Positions 1 to 6,917 of a DNA stretch of 9,427 nt are shown one piece after another. Both the position numbers and the translations under genes were made by a program. The stretch covers positions 1 through 9,427 of the forward strand of contig CALEWF010000005.1 in assembly GCA_937925455.1 (NCBI GenBank). Direction: 5' to 3'. The DNA is from an uncultured Flavobacteriales bacterium. GTDB taxonomy: Bacteria; Bacteroidota; Bacteroidia; CAIKAF01. Under the pieces are notes generated by a model that ran no database searches, was not told the origin of the DNA, and saw only the letters and a program-made list of their open reading frames with translations. How positions within the stretch are numbered: the stretch's first letter is position 1; each line of letters starts with the position of its first letter.

Positions 1-1
1 G

Positions 2-397
2 GGCGATACATTAATTAATTCATATATAACAACCAGCTCTGATACTACGAATCGCATTTTAAAATACCGTTTTCAGCACACGGTAAAAGTGGACTTAGAA
101 TTTAATTACAAGATGTTTTCGCTTGGATTCAGCTTACGTTACAACAGTTTCATGCAAAACATTGACCGAGCATTTTCATTTTTGGAAAACTTAAATTTAA
201 TAAAGGGCGTGGTAAAATTTAGGAATGAAAATAACATGGGAGATTATGTGATGGATTTGCGATTGGCTTGTCAGGTTTCTAAATCATCCAGGTTATCATT
301 CATAGTGAATAACATTGCCAACCGGGTATATGTGTTACGTCCTGGAAAGGTGGAAGCTCCCCGGCAATTCTTAGTGCAGTATTCGTATCAATTCTAA
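2..397 (+). CDS. TonB-dependent receptor, C-terminal fragment (gene starts before the window)
   Basis: The reading frame is open from base 2 to a TAA at 395-397, about 131 residues, so this is the 3' end of a longer gene. An internal GTG at 89 is not a likely start because the frame continues upstream without a stop. The sequence has alternating beta-strand character. Near its end it reads LSFIVNNIANRVYVLRPG, then APRQFLVQYSYQF, with a terminal phenylalanine. In TonB-dependent receptors the last barrel strands typically carry an N-N/L-F-N-x-x-Y element, an R-P-G turn, a P-R-x-F strand and a C-terminal aromatic residue used by the BAM machinery. The protein would be an outer-membrane beta-barrel importing a siderophore, vitamin or glycan; the substrate cannot be told because plug and TonB box lie outside. 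It is 40 bases upstream of the glutamate dehydrogenase gene in the same direction, with no terminator seen between them, so read-through is possible. Confidence 0.8.
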   Translation, partial: GDTLINSYITTSSDTTNRILKYRFQHTVKVDLEFNYKMFSLGFSLRYNSFMQNIDRAFSFLENLNLIKGVVKFRNENNMGDYVMDLRLACQVSKSSRLSFIVNNIANRVYVLRPGKVEAPRQFLVQYSYQF

Positions 398-437
398 TAG
401 TAATTTAATAAAAACGCAAAATCTAAAACTAATCTAT

Positions 438-1868
438 ATGGCTAAGAAGCTGAATCTTCAACGTGAGAACAACTTTTTTGATGATGTTGTGAAGTACTTT
501 GACAATGCGGCGAAGCATGTCAAGGCACCATCGGGAATACTTGATCAAATCAAGTATTGTAACAGTGTGTACAGGATGAAATTCCCTGTAAAAGTAAAAG
601 GAGGATATGAAGTCATCGAAGCATACCGGGTAGAGCATAGTCATCATAAATTGCCTACCAAAGGAGGAATTCGTTACAGCGAGCATGTTAACCAAGATGA
701 AGTTATGGCTTTAGCAGCTCTGATGACTTATAAGTGTGCTATTGTAGATGTGCCTTTTGGCGGAGCTAAAGGGGGAGTAAAAATTGATCCAAGAAAATAC
801 TCTGAAGAAGAATTGGAGCGAATAACGCGTCGTTATACCACCGAGCTAATAAAGAAAAACTTTATTGGTCCGGGCATTGATGTACCAGCACCCGATTATG
901 GTACCGGTGAACGGGAAATGTCATGGATTGTTGATACATACAATACGTTCAACATGAGCGAAATTAATGCCTTGGGCTGCGTAACCGGTAAACCAGTGGG
1001 TCAAGGTGGTATTCGTGGTCGCAGGGAGGCAACCGGTTTAGGAGTTTTCTATGGTATTCGTCAATATTTGTCAGATGCATCGCGTGCAAATAAGTTGGGT
1101 TTAAGCACCGGTATTTCAGGCAAAACCGTTGTCATTCAAGGGTTAGGAAATGTGGGCTACCATGCTGCTAAGTTCTTTTATGAAGCGGGTGCTATTATTG
1201 TGGGTATTGGCGAGTGGAATAGTGCCATTGTGAGTAAAAATGGGATAAATCCCGACGAAGCATTGGCTTATTTTAAACAACATGGCACGTTAGATGGGTT
1301 AAAAGGAACAAAAACCTTAAAATCAAACATGCAGGTTTTAGAAGAGCCTTGTGATATACTTATTCCCGCAGCTTTAGAAAATCAAATCAATAATGATAAT
1401 GCAGCTCAAATTAAAACTAAAATTATTGCAGAAGCTGCCAATGGCCCAGTAACCCCAGAGGCAGAAGCCATTTTATTGAAAAAAGGAGTAGTAATTGTTC
1501 CTGATATTTATTTGAATGCCGGAGGAGTAACCGTTTCTTATTTTGAGTGGCTAAAAAACCTGTCGCATGTACGTTTTGGCCGTTTGGAAAAACGTTATCA
1601 ACAGGCCATGAATAACAATTTAATTGAAGCCATTGAAAGTAATACCGGAAAAAAACTTTCTAAAGCACAACGCCAGATGATAGATCATGGGGCTGACGAA
1701 AAAGACTTGGTTTATTCAGGCCTTGAAGACACCATGATTGATTCGCTGGAGCAAATAGTAGAAACTCAAAATCAGAATAAGAAAATAGAAGATTTGCGTA
1801 CTGCAGCGTTTGTAACGGCAATTAATAAGATAGTTGCTTCTTATGAAAAACTGGGTGTATTCCCATAG
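438..1868 (+). CDS. gdhA: Glutamate dehydrogenase (Glu/Leu/Phe/Val dehydrogenase family), mitochondrial-like type
   Basis: A 476-residue cytoplasmic enzyme interconverting glutamate and 2-oxoglutarate plus ammonia with NAD(P)H. The N-terminal dimerisation/catalytic domain shows LPTKGGIR (residues 72-79), YK at 98-99, the catalytic-lysine motif PFGGAKGG (K111) and PAPDYGT with D153. The Rossmann domain shows QGLGNVG (234-240) and a glutamate (E259) after the second strand, where NAD-using enzymes usually have an acidic residue; cofactor choice remains an inference. The C-terminal part, with LNAGGVTVSYFEWLKNL, GADEKD-x-V-x-SGL (from 418) and DLRTAA, closely resembles animal mitochondrial GDH as I recall it. 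It keeps about 34 residues (384-417) at the position of the animal regulatory 'antenna', so it is longer than typical 420-450-residue bacterial enzymes. ATG at 438 starts the protein; no Shine-Dalgarno is visible. A strong terminator follows. Confidence 0.95.
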   Translation: MAKKLNLQRENNFFDDVVKYFDNAAKHVKAPSGILDQIKYCNSVYRMKFPVKVKGGYEVIEAYRVEHSHHKLPTKGGIRYSEHVNQDEVMALAALMTYKCAIVDVPFGGAKGGVKIDPRKYSEEELERITRRYTTELIKKNFIGPGIDVPAPDYGTGEREMSWIVDTYNTFNMSEINALGCVTGKPVGQGGIRGRREATGLGVFYGIRQYLSDASRANKLGLSTGISGKTVVIQGLGNVGYHAAKFFYEAGAIIVGIGEWNSAIVSKNGINPDEALAYFKQHGTLDGLKGTKTLKSNMQVLEEPCDILIPAALENQINNDNAAQIKTKIIAEAANGPVTPEAEAILLKKGVVIVPDIYLNAGGVTVSYFEWLKNLSHVRFGRLEKRYQQAMNNNLIEAIESNTGKKLSKAQRQMIDHGADEKDLVYSGLEDTMIDSLEQIVETQNQNKKIEDLRTAAFVTAINKIVASYEKLGVFP

Positions 1869-1887
1869 TAGTTTTCTGAATAATCTG

Positions 1888-1914
1888 AAAAAAGCCCGTT
1901 TTTGGGCTTTTTTT
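1888..1914 (+). terminator. Intrinsic terminator after the glutamate dehydrogenase gene
   Basis: A perfect 10-pair stem, AAAAAAGCCC (1888-1897) and GGGCTTTTTT (1904-1913), encloses the 6-base loop GTTTTT. The right arm runs directly into a T tract. It begins 19 bases after the TAG stop. The A-rich left arm makes it potentially bidirectional, although the nearest minus-strand gene ends about 300 bases away. Confidence 0.9.
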
Positions 1915-1935
1915 ATTTTGTTGAATAAATATCTT

Positions 1936-2157
1936 TTAACCTAAAATTGTCATCAGCATATTGATAATAGGCTGCTTCAAGCGGCTGTTCGTTACAAGTC
2001 CTCGTGGCTCAGCCACATAGGGCATCGGGGCAGCGGTGTCTTCGTACCCTCAGCCCCGCTACCCCGTGCCCTGTGGGCTTCGCCCCTGCGGGCTTTCCAC
2101 TACCATCCGCAGCAGATGGGGCAGCGAAAGAATCCGCCCCTACAAAGGCGGAGAAAC
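1936..2157 (+). repeat. GC-rich dispersed repeat, copy 1
   Basis: This block occurs again, in the same orientation, at 9177-9401. From the GATAATAGG at 1963 to GAGAAAC at 2157 the two copies differ at about 13 positions over about 195 bases (roughly 93% identity, counted by eye). The AT-rich 27 bases before that align less well. The core is far richer in G+C than its surroundings and can form several hairpins: the large one at 2011-2079, a GGGC-TTC-GCCC mini-hairpin and a TCCGCC/GGCGGA stem near the right end. It fills most of the intergenic space (1869-2214) between two convergent genes, just after a terminator. The rest of that gap holds only the terminator, a short C-rich run and a 16-base AT palindrome at 2184-2199. 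No transposase or convincing protein is encoded. It could be a mobile non-autonomous element, a REP-like intergenic element or a structured RNA. Confidence 0.85.
2011..2079. repeat. Large imperfect hairpin inside repeat copy 1
   Basis: The left arm at 2011-2036 pairs with the right arm at 2056-2079 around a 19-base loop. From the base upward the pairing is AGCC/GGCT, then CATAGGGCA/TGCCCTGTG, then CGGGGCAGCGG/CCGCTACCCCG, with single bulged A and T bases on the left. Compared with copy 2 this copy has one T-G wobble and one C-A mismatch, both caused by changes in the left arm. The right arm is identical in both copies. Confidence 0.75.
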
Positions 2158-2214
2158 GGGTAACCGCCCCCCTCTTAGATATGATTAAAATATTTTAATA
2201 ACTATGTTTTGGGT

Positions 2215-3066
2215 TTAAAACTTGTAATCTTTGTATTTTTTGGTAAACTCCTCGGGTGCAATTTCAGGATTTACAATTACCCCATGATACTCGTAAATTT
2301 CAAACAATCCTACATCATCGTGAACTTCTTGATAAATGGGTAGTTTTAATATCTTATCTATGTATAAGATTACTTTTTTTGCGAAAATATTAGGTATTAA
2401 AATGGTTTGCCCTTCGCTTACTTTATCATACCATGATAATTTATTTTTTTCGAGAATCATGTATTCATTGAGATTTTTGTTTTTAGCTATATCAATCAAG
2501 GTTTCTCCCTTTTTTACTGTATATTCTTCCCATGCAAATTTTGGATAGGTAAGCAATAGTTTGTAACAAGGTCTGTTTGCCCATGTTATTTCTCCTTCGT
2601 ATTTACATAATTCATCAAAGTTTTTTTCATCATCTGCTTTCTTTTTAAGTTTGGTTAGCAAAAGCCTTGTAAATTCAAAACCAGATTCTAAGATGGTATG
2701 ATGTTCATCTTTTCGCAGAGTTTTCCCTAAAGGATCTAAATTTGGGTCTAATAAATTTAAAAAAAAGCTGTTTGGATTAATTGCAGCTTTATTGTTGTTT
2801 TCATCCTGGTTGTACAAAATTTCTACACCAGGTTTTGGAGAATACACATAAATATAAACTTTAAAAGGATCTCGCTGATATTTTACTTGTATTTCACCCT
2901 CTTTCATTACCCCTTTGATGCGTTCTTTTTTTACAAGTCGGTATTTAAGAGTCTTAATCCGATCCATCGCAGCAAGCGATTCTTCAGCAATAGTTCTATT
3001 GGTTGGCTGAGAAAAAGATAATCCGGCTAAAGAAACAAATAACAGAAATAATATACCGCGTTTCAT
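2215..3066 (-). CDS. Secreted DUF1571-family protein with an internal LysM domain
   Basis: A 283-residue protein beginning with a signal peptide (MKRGILFLLFVSLAGLSFSQ, probable cleavage near residue 20), so it is exported to the periplasm or cell surface. Residues about 30-175 match DUF1571, a family of LolA-like beta-sheet proteins of unknown function, as I recall it: KYRLVKKERIKG, then DPFKVYIYVYSPKPGVEILY, then a GKTLRKDEHHTILESGF segment. At 181-227 there is a LysM domain, YTVKKGETLIDIA to EGQTILIPN, the peptidoglycan-binding fold. Strand-rich sequence resumes after it (KKVILYIDKILKLPIYQEVHDD), so LysM seems inserted within the DUF1571 fold rather than appended. A possible role is an envelope protein tethered to peptidoglycan, but function is unknown. 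The gene is divergent from kdsB across a 100-base gap. ATG at 3066 fits the signal peptide. Confidence 0.85.
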   Translation of the reverse strand: MKRGILFLLFVSLAGLSFSQPTNRTIAEESLAAMDRIKTLKYRLVKKERIKGVMKEGEIQVKYQRDPFKVYIYVYSPKPGVEILYNQDENNNKAAINPNSFFLNLLDPNLDPLGKTLRKDEHHTILESGFEFTRLLLTKLKKKADDEKNFDELCKYEGEITWANRPCYKLLLTYPKFAWEEYTVKKGETLIDIAKNKNLNEYMILEKNKLSWYDKVSEGQTILIPNIFAKKVILYIDKILKLPIYQEVHDDVGLFEIYEYHGVIVNPEIAPEEFTKKYKDYKF

Positions 3067-3098
3067 TTTTTTAAATTCATGTATGTTTTGATGAATGC

Positions 3099-3106
3099 CA
3101 AATCTA
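3099..3106 (-). promoter_or_regulatory. Possible -7 box for the DUF1571/LysM gene
   Basis: The minus strand reads TAGATTTG here, matching the Bacteroidota -7 consensus TAnnTTTG, 32 bases upstream of the ATG at 3066. No TTG is seen at the expected -33 distance, so this is a weak call based on one box. Confidence 0.35.
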
Positions 3107-3166
3107 ACTATTTTAGCGTTTTAAAATGATCTGCTCATATCTAATCTTCAATAATTTTAATATATC

Positions 3167-3937
3167 TTGAAAAGAATACTCGGAATTATTCCTGCCCGCT
3201 ATTTATCTTCCCGGCTTCCTGGAAAGCCGTTGGTGGATATTTGCGGAAAAAGTATGATTTGCCGGGTGTATGATCAATGCCTTAAATCTGCTTCGCTAAC
3301 GGATGTATGGGTAGCTACTGATGATCAACGTATTTATGATGAAATAACCGGCAACGGAGGAAAAGCATTGGTATCATCTGCCAAACACCTTACCGGTACA
3401 GAGCGATGCTTTGAAGCCTATGAAATATTAAAAAGTCGTGGAGAAAAATATGATGTATTGGTAAATATTCAAGGTGACGAGCCTTTTATCAATCCAAGGC
3501 AAATAGATCTATTAACTTCGGTATTATTAGATACCGACGATCCCATTGCAACCCTTGTTTATAAAATTACCAACGATGAAGATTTGTGGGATGAAAATGT
3601 AGTAAAAGTAGCATGTACATTGAATGATAAGGCGATGTATTTTAGCAGAAGTCCCATCCCCTATGTAAAAAATACAGAAAAAAACGCATGGCTACAATAT
3701 GTAAATTTTTACAAACATGTAGGCATATATGCATTTAAAACGATGGCTATTCCATCATTGATTCAATTGCAGGCCACCCCTTTGGAAAAGGCTGAAAATT
3801 TAGAACAGCTGCGTTGGCTTGAATCTGGTTATACCATTAAAACTGCCGTAACGGTCTATCAAACCATCTCAGTTGATACACCCGAAGATCTGGAACGGGC
3901 TAGAAAACAAGCACAATTATTTACTACATTCGAATAA
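3167..3937 (+). CDS. kdsB: 3-deoxy-manno-octulosonate cytidylyltransferase (CMP-KDO synthetase)
   Basis: A 256-residue cytoplasmic enzyme that activates KDO with CTP to form CMP-KDO, the donor for the inner core of lipopolysaccharide. All family signatures are present: the nucleotide-binding IIPARYLSSRLPGKPL (residues 7-22), VNIQGDEP (99-106) with the metal-binding aspartate, YFSRSPIPY (158-166), KHVGIYAF (183-190), EKAENLEQLRWLE (207-219) and VDTPEDL (236-242). Length is normal for the family. The start is a TTG: the in-frame TAA at 3158-3160 lies only two codons upstream and there is no ATG or GTG in between, while the next residues KRILGIIPAR match the usual KdsB N-terminus. No Shine-Dalgarno is visible. 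It is followed after 2 bases by the TPR gene, indicating co-transcription. Confidence 0.96.
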   Translation: MKRILGIIPARYLSSRLPGKPLVDICGKSMICRVYDQCLKSASLTDVWVATDDQRIYDEITGNGGKALVSSAKHLTGTERCFEAYEILKSRGEKYDVLVNIQGDEPFINPRQIDLLTSVLLDTDDPIATLVYKITNDEDLWDENVVKVACTLNDKAMYFSRSPIPYVKNTEKNAWLQYVNFYKHVGIYAFKTMAIPSLIQLQATPLEKAENLEQLRWLESGYTIKTAVTVYQTISVDTPEDLERARKQAQLFTTFE

Positions 3938-3939
3938 CT

Positions 3940-4644
3940 ATGAAACATATTTATACCACATTAACAATAGCGGTTTTATTTTCTGCAAATACGCTGATAA
4001 CTCAAGCTCAAAAGAAAACAGCCGGTGATGAATATTCTCGGCAAGTAGATGTTTATACCCGGGCATTGTCGCTAAACGATTTGAAGGTAGCCAGAGTGGC
4101 GGTATATCAAATTTTGTCACTACGACCAACAGCAGATAATTGGAACGATACATTGTGTATGTTATATTTTTTAGATGGGATGTATACTCAAACCATTTTA
4201 TCCGGAGAAAAGGCATTAAAGGCAAATCCTGATAAAACAAATATCAGCGAAATGATGGCTGTATCTTACGATCGCATGGGAGCACTTAAAGAATCTTTAG
4301 AAATTTATCAATCCTTGTTTAGACAAAAAAATGAGATTCGATATCAATACAGTATTTTATCACTAGAATACCGATTAAAACGATTTGGAGAGTGCTTGGC
4401 TACTGCAGAAAACATCATTGCTCGCCCGGAGGCTAAAACCTCAACGGTAAGAATTGCTGTTTCTGATCAATATTATCAAGATGTATCTTATGCGGCTGCG
4501 GTTTATAATATTTTGGGAATGGTTTCTATAGAATTAAACCTAAAAGAACAAGCTGAACGGTATTTTCAAAAATCGTTAGAACTTGACCCAGAATTTGTTT
4601 TACCCAAAAATAATTTAACACAGTTTCAACCGAACATCAAATAA
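3940..4644 (+). CDS. Secreted tetratricopeptide-repeat protein
   Basis: A 234-residue protein. Residues 1-23 form a signal peptide (MKHIYTTLTIAVLFSANTLITQA, A-x-A-like cleavage before QKK), so it should be periplasmic or surface-exposed. The rest is helical with degenerate TPR units: about 68-97 (ending GEKALKANPD), 104-136 (MMAVSYDRMGALKESLEIYQ) and the best one at 185-218 (YNILGMVSIELNLKEQAERY, then FQKSLELDPE). TPRs are protein-binding scaffolds; no enzymatic domain is visible and no partner is indicated. It lies 2 bases after kdsB and 4 bases before the thioesterase gene, so the three are almost certainly one operon, which does not itself give a shared function. Some Bacteroidota gliding and secretion accessory proteins have this architecture, but nothing here identifies one. 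Confidence 0.8.
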   Translation: MKHIYTTLTIAVLFSANTLITQAQKKTAGDEYSRQVDVYTRALSLNDLKVARVAVYQILSLRPTADNWNDTLCMLYFLDGMYTQTILSGEKALKANPDKTNISEMMAVSYDRMGALKESLEIYQSLFRQKNEIRYQYSILSLEYRLKRFGECLATAENIIARPEAKTSTVRIAVSDQYYQDVSYAAAVYNILGMVSIELNLKEQAERYFQKSLELDPEFVLPKNNLTQFQPNIK

Positions 4645-4648
4645 AATT

Positions 4649-5170
4649 ATGCTTAAACCCAAAACACCCGATGAAACACTTGCCGTAACAACAAAAGTTG
4701 TATATCCCAACGACACCAATACATTAGGTAATCTTTTTGGTGGTAGATTGTTGGCTTGGATGGATGAAATTGCCAGCGTTTCGGCACATCGCCATTGTAA
4801 AAGGGTTTGTGTTACGGCATCTATAAATAATGTGGCATTTCAAAATCCCATCAAACTGGCAGATATTGTTACGCTCGAAGCAAAGGTTTCCCGTGCTTTT
4901 ACTTCTTCTATGGAGGTTTATATTGATGTTTTTGTAGAAGATTTTAATACCGGGCACCGCCGAAAGTGCAACGAAGCCATATTTACTTTTGTGGCGGTTG
5001 ATCAGCTTGGAAACCCCATCCAAGTTCCGCCCATACAACCTGTAACGGAGCAAGATAAGATGCGTTATGAAAGTGCATTACGCCGCCGGCAGCTAAGTTT
5101 AATTTTAGCCGGCAAACTAACTCCAGACGATGCCACAGAACTCAAGGCCTTGTTTATGAAAAATACATAG
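4649..5170 (+). CDS. Hotdog-fold acyl-CoA thioesterase (YciA/ACOT family)
   Basis: A 173-residue cytoplasmic enzyme predicted to hydrolyse acyl-CoA to free acid plus CoA. The single hotdog domain carries the family signature PNDTNTLGNLFGGRLLAWMDE (residues 20-40, split here as PNDTNTLGNL and FGGRLLAWMDE). N24 and D39 sit in the conserved catalytic positions. It continues with the strand VTASINNVAFQNPIKLADIV and the oligomer/CoA-binding region around RRKCNEAIFTFVAVD. The C-terminal 40 residues (QDKMRYESALRRRQLSL and on) are charged and helical, a usual tail for this family. No second hotdog domain is present, so it would act as an oligomer of single domains. Possible roles are phospholipid or CoA-pool homeostasis. 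It ends the kdsB cluster; no clear terminator is seen in the 153 bases that follow. Confidence 0.9.
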   Translation: MLKPKTPDETLAVTTKVVYPNDTNTLGNLFGGRLLAWMDEIASVSAHRHCKRVCVTASINNVAFQNPIKLADIVTLEAKVSRAFTSSMEVYIDVFVEDFNTGHRRKCNEAIFTFVAVDQLGNPIQVPPIQPVTEQDKMRYESALRRRQLSLILAGKLTPDDATELKALFMKNT

Positions 5171-5278
5171 GAAACCCACGGGAGAAACCGCATATTTAAC
5201 GCATTGTATCTCCGATGTTTTTATAACACTTTTTATAGATTAACATTTATTTGTAGCATCAGGTATCACTCTACTGCA

Positions 5279-5306
5279 TTGTAATTCTTAAATCAACATA
5301 TCTTTG
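5279..5306 (+). promoter_or_regulatory. Bacteroidota-type promoter of the DUF2147/glycan gene cluster
   Basis: TATCTTTG at 5299-5306 is an exact match to the -7 consensus TAnnTTTG. A TTG at 5279-5281 lies 17 bases upstream in the -33 position. Transcription would start within about 10 bases of the box, giving a leader of about 10-15 bases before the ATG at 5324. This is the only strong promoter candidate between the kdsB cluster and the genes up to 8576. Confidence 0.6.
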
Positions 5307-5323
5307 CACCCAATTATTGGATT

Positions 5324-5839
5324 ATGAAAAAACTTCTACTAACTCTTATTGTTCTTCCTTTAATTTCTATTATTTTAAACTTTGGGCTTTTTGCCGGTAA
5401 TGCTTATATATTTTCATACAAAGTATCTGAAAAAATCATCAACCTTATTGAAGACCGGTTTGCAGCAGATGATATTGTAGGATACTGGATGCATGAAGAA
5501 AATGTATTAAAAATCAAAATAGAACGTATAGGCAACAAATATTATGGAAAAATGGTATGGCTTGAAAAACCCAATTTTGCCGATGGAACACCCAAAAAAG
5601 ACATTTACAATCCGGACCCGGCCTTGCGTGATACGCCATTCATCGGGCTACGCATTGTAAAAGATTTGGAATATAAAGGCAACGGTACCTGGGGTGGTGG
5701 TACCCTGTATGATCCGGAACATGGAAAAACGTATGGCTGTAGAATTACCCTGGTTTCTGAAAATGAAGCGTATGTTAGAGGCTATATAGGTTTTACCTTT
5801 ATAGGTAAAAGTGTTCGTTTTCATCGTGTAGCGTTCTAG
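5324..5839 (+). CDS. DUF2147 family exported protein
   Basis: A 171-residue protein with a hydrophobic N-terminus (residues 4-28, LLLTLIVLPLISIILNFGLF) that is either a long signal peptide or an anchor, so it acts outside the cytoplasm. Residues 50-171 match DUF2147 as I know it: IVGYW (51-55), YYGKMVWLEKP (73-83), a NPDP turn (96-99), WGGGTLYDPEHGKTY (123-137) and VRGYIG (151-156), closing with FHRVAF. The domain is a small beta-rich fold of unknown function common in Bacteroidota and Proteobacteria. It is the first gene after the promoter at 5279-5306 and is separated from the sugar enzyme gene by only 22 bases, so it may be co-expressed with the glycan genes. Whether it shares their pathway is unknown. 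Confidence 0.85.
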   Translation: MKKLLLTLIVLPLISIILNFGLFAGNAYIFSYKVSEKIINLIEDRFAADDIVGYWMHEENVLKIKIERIGNKYYGKMVWLEKPNFADGTPKKDIYNPDPALRDTPFIGLRIVKDLEYKGNGTWGGGTLYDPEHGKTYGCRITLVSENEAYVRGYIGFTFIGKSVRFHRVAF

Positions 5840-5861
5840 TTTTTGCTTAATATTTAGGGTA

Positions 5862-6917
5862 GTGAAGAAAAAGATTCTTTTCATTATAGGTTCTCCCAAT
5901 CAAACAACACAGATGTATCAAATTTACCTTCATTTGAAGGATGAATTTGATTGTTATTTTACACAGTTTTTTGCTGGCGATTGGTTAATGGAAGCAGCTC
6001 GCAGGCTTAAAACCATGGAGCATACCATTATTTCCGGACATTTTAGGCAAAAAGGAGAGCAGTTTGTAAAAGATCACGGGCTGCAATATGACTATGCCGG
6101 AAAACAACTGGGCAACAAATACGACTTGGTATTTATGTGCAATGATGCTACTTTTCCAAAAGTAGCAAGAAGAGCCAAATCTATTTGGGTGCAAGAAGGG
6201 ATGATAGACCCCCTTACGCCATTAGCCAAATGGGTTAAACGCTTGGGTTTACCTCCCTATATGGCTATGAGAACTTCGTTAAATGGCTGTATGAATTATG
6301 CAGATATCTATTGTGCTGCGAGTTATGGGTATAAAGACTATTTTGCTTCTATGGGTACTCACCCCGATCGAATTATTGTAACCGGCATGCCCAATTTTGA
6401 CAATGCAGCTCAATACCTGAACAATGACTTTCCGCTAAAAAATTATGTGCTGGTTTGCACTTCTGATATTAGAGAAACATTTAGAAAAGAAAATCGAATA
6501 GAATTTATACGCCATTGCGTTGAAATTGCTGCCGGAAGACCATTGGTTTTTAAACTCCACCCTAATGAAATTTGGGAAAGAGCCTATTACGAAATCATCA
6601 ATAATACACCGCCGGGCACTCAGGTGTTTCAACATGAAAATACCAATCACATGATTGCAAATTGTGATGAGTTAATTACGCAATATTCAACGGTTGTTTA
6701 CATTGGTATGGCTCTTGGAAAGCCGGTTCACTCGTATTTTCCATTGGAAACATTAAAAAAATTAATGCCTATACAAAATGGAGGGCAATCTGCAAAACAT
6801 ATTGCTGAAATAGCTAAAAAATATATTGAATTTGATGGTAAAGGAGAGGAATTTACCCGTACTCATCGCGAATGGCTCGAATGTCTGGAACAAAAATATC
6901 AGACAATCACAGTATGA
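5862..6917 (+). CDS. GT-B-fold glycan enzyme (putative glycosyltransferase or sugar-nucleotide epimerase-like)
   Basis: A 351-residue cytoplasmic protein with no signal peptide. Two Rossmann-like halves are suggested: residues 1-175 begin with KKKILFIIGSP and include QEG (111-113), and about 190-345 include KLHPNE (231-236) and an ANCDELITQYSTVVYIGMAL stretch (266-285) followed by GKPV. The hinge carries TGMPNFD (174-180). The K-x-H-P and the S/T-rich loop before a G-x-x-x-G-K-P-V strand are typical of the nucleotide-sugar half of UDP-GlcNAc 2-epimerase-like and capsule/teichoic-acid GT-B proteins, so a role in surface polysaccharide assembly is likely; donor and acceptor are unknown. Start is GTG at 5862, chosen because KKKILFIIGSP is a normal first strand. 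Its stop TGA overlaps the ATG of the SpsF gene (ATGA), showing translational coupling. Confidence 0.75.
   Translation: MKKKILFIIGSPNQTTQMYQIYLHLKDEFDCYFTQFFAGDWLMEAARRLKTMEHTIISGHFRQKGEQFVKDHGLQYDYAGKQLGNKYDLVFMCNDATFPKVARRAKSIWVQEGMIDPLTPLAKWVKRLGLPPYMAMRTSLNGCMNYADIYCAASYGYKDYFASMGTHPDRIIVTGMPNFDNAAQYLNNDFPLKNYVLVCTSDIRETFRKENRIEFIRHCVEIAAGRPLVFKLHPNEIWERAYYEIINNTPPGTQVFQHENTNHMIANCDELITQYSTVVYIGMALGKPVHSYFPLETLKKLMPIQNGGQSAKHIAEIAKKYIEFDGKGEEFTRTHREWLECLEQKYQTITV

Noticed and set aside
89..397. Treating the first open frame as a complete 102-residue gene starting at GTG 89.
   Set aside because: The frame is open back to base 2 and the sequence is plainly the end of a TonB-dependent receptor barrel, so the start lies outside the window.
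429..695. Minus-strand open frame opposite the start of the glutamate dehydrogenase gene.
   Set aside because: It is a shadow of a well-conserved gene and has no recognisable domain. The same applies to the other antisense frames opposite kdsB, the thioesterase, the GT-B gene, SpsF and DUF2062.
2004..2198. A 64-codon open frame inside repeat copy 1 (begins MAQPHRASGQ).
   Set aside because: It is proline/alanine-rich because the repeat is GC-rich, runs out of the repeat into AT-rich DNA, and frame-shifting indels between the two copies would break it in copy 2. It resembles no protein family.
2184..2199. A perfect 16-base AT-only palindrome just downstream of the DUF1571/LysM gene, considered as its terminator.
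   Set aside because: It has no G-C pairs, no room for a loop and no T tract after it on the minus strand; such palindromes are expected by chance in AT-rich intergenic DNA.
5171..5195. Repeated GGAAACC / GAGAAACC motif after the thioesterase gene, considered as a terminator or operator.
   Set aside because: The repeats are direct and short and cannot form a stable hairpin; no T tract follows.
6872..6913. Alternative ATG start giving the SpsF-like protein 14 extra residues.
   Set aside because: The extension lies inside the preceding gene and does not match the family N-terminus, while ATG at 6914 gives the standard start and an ATGA stop/start overlap.
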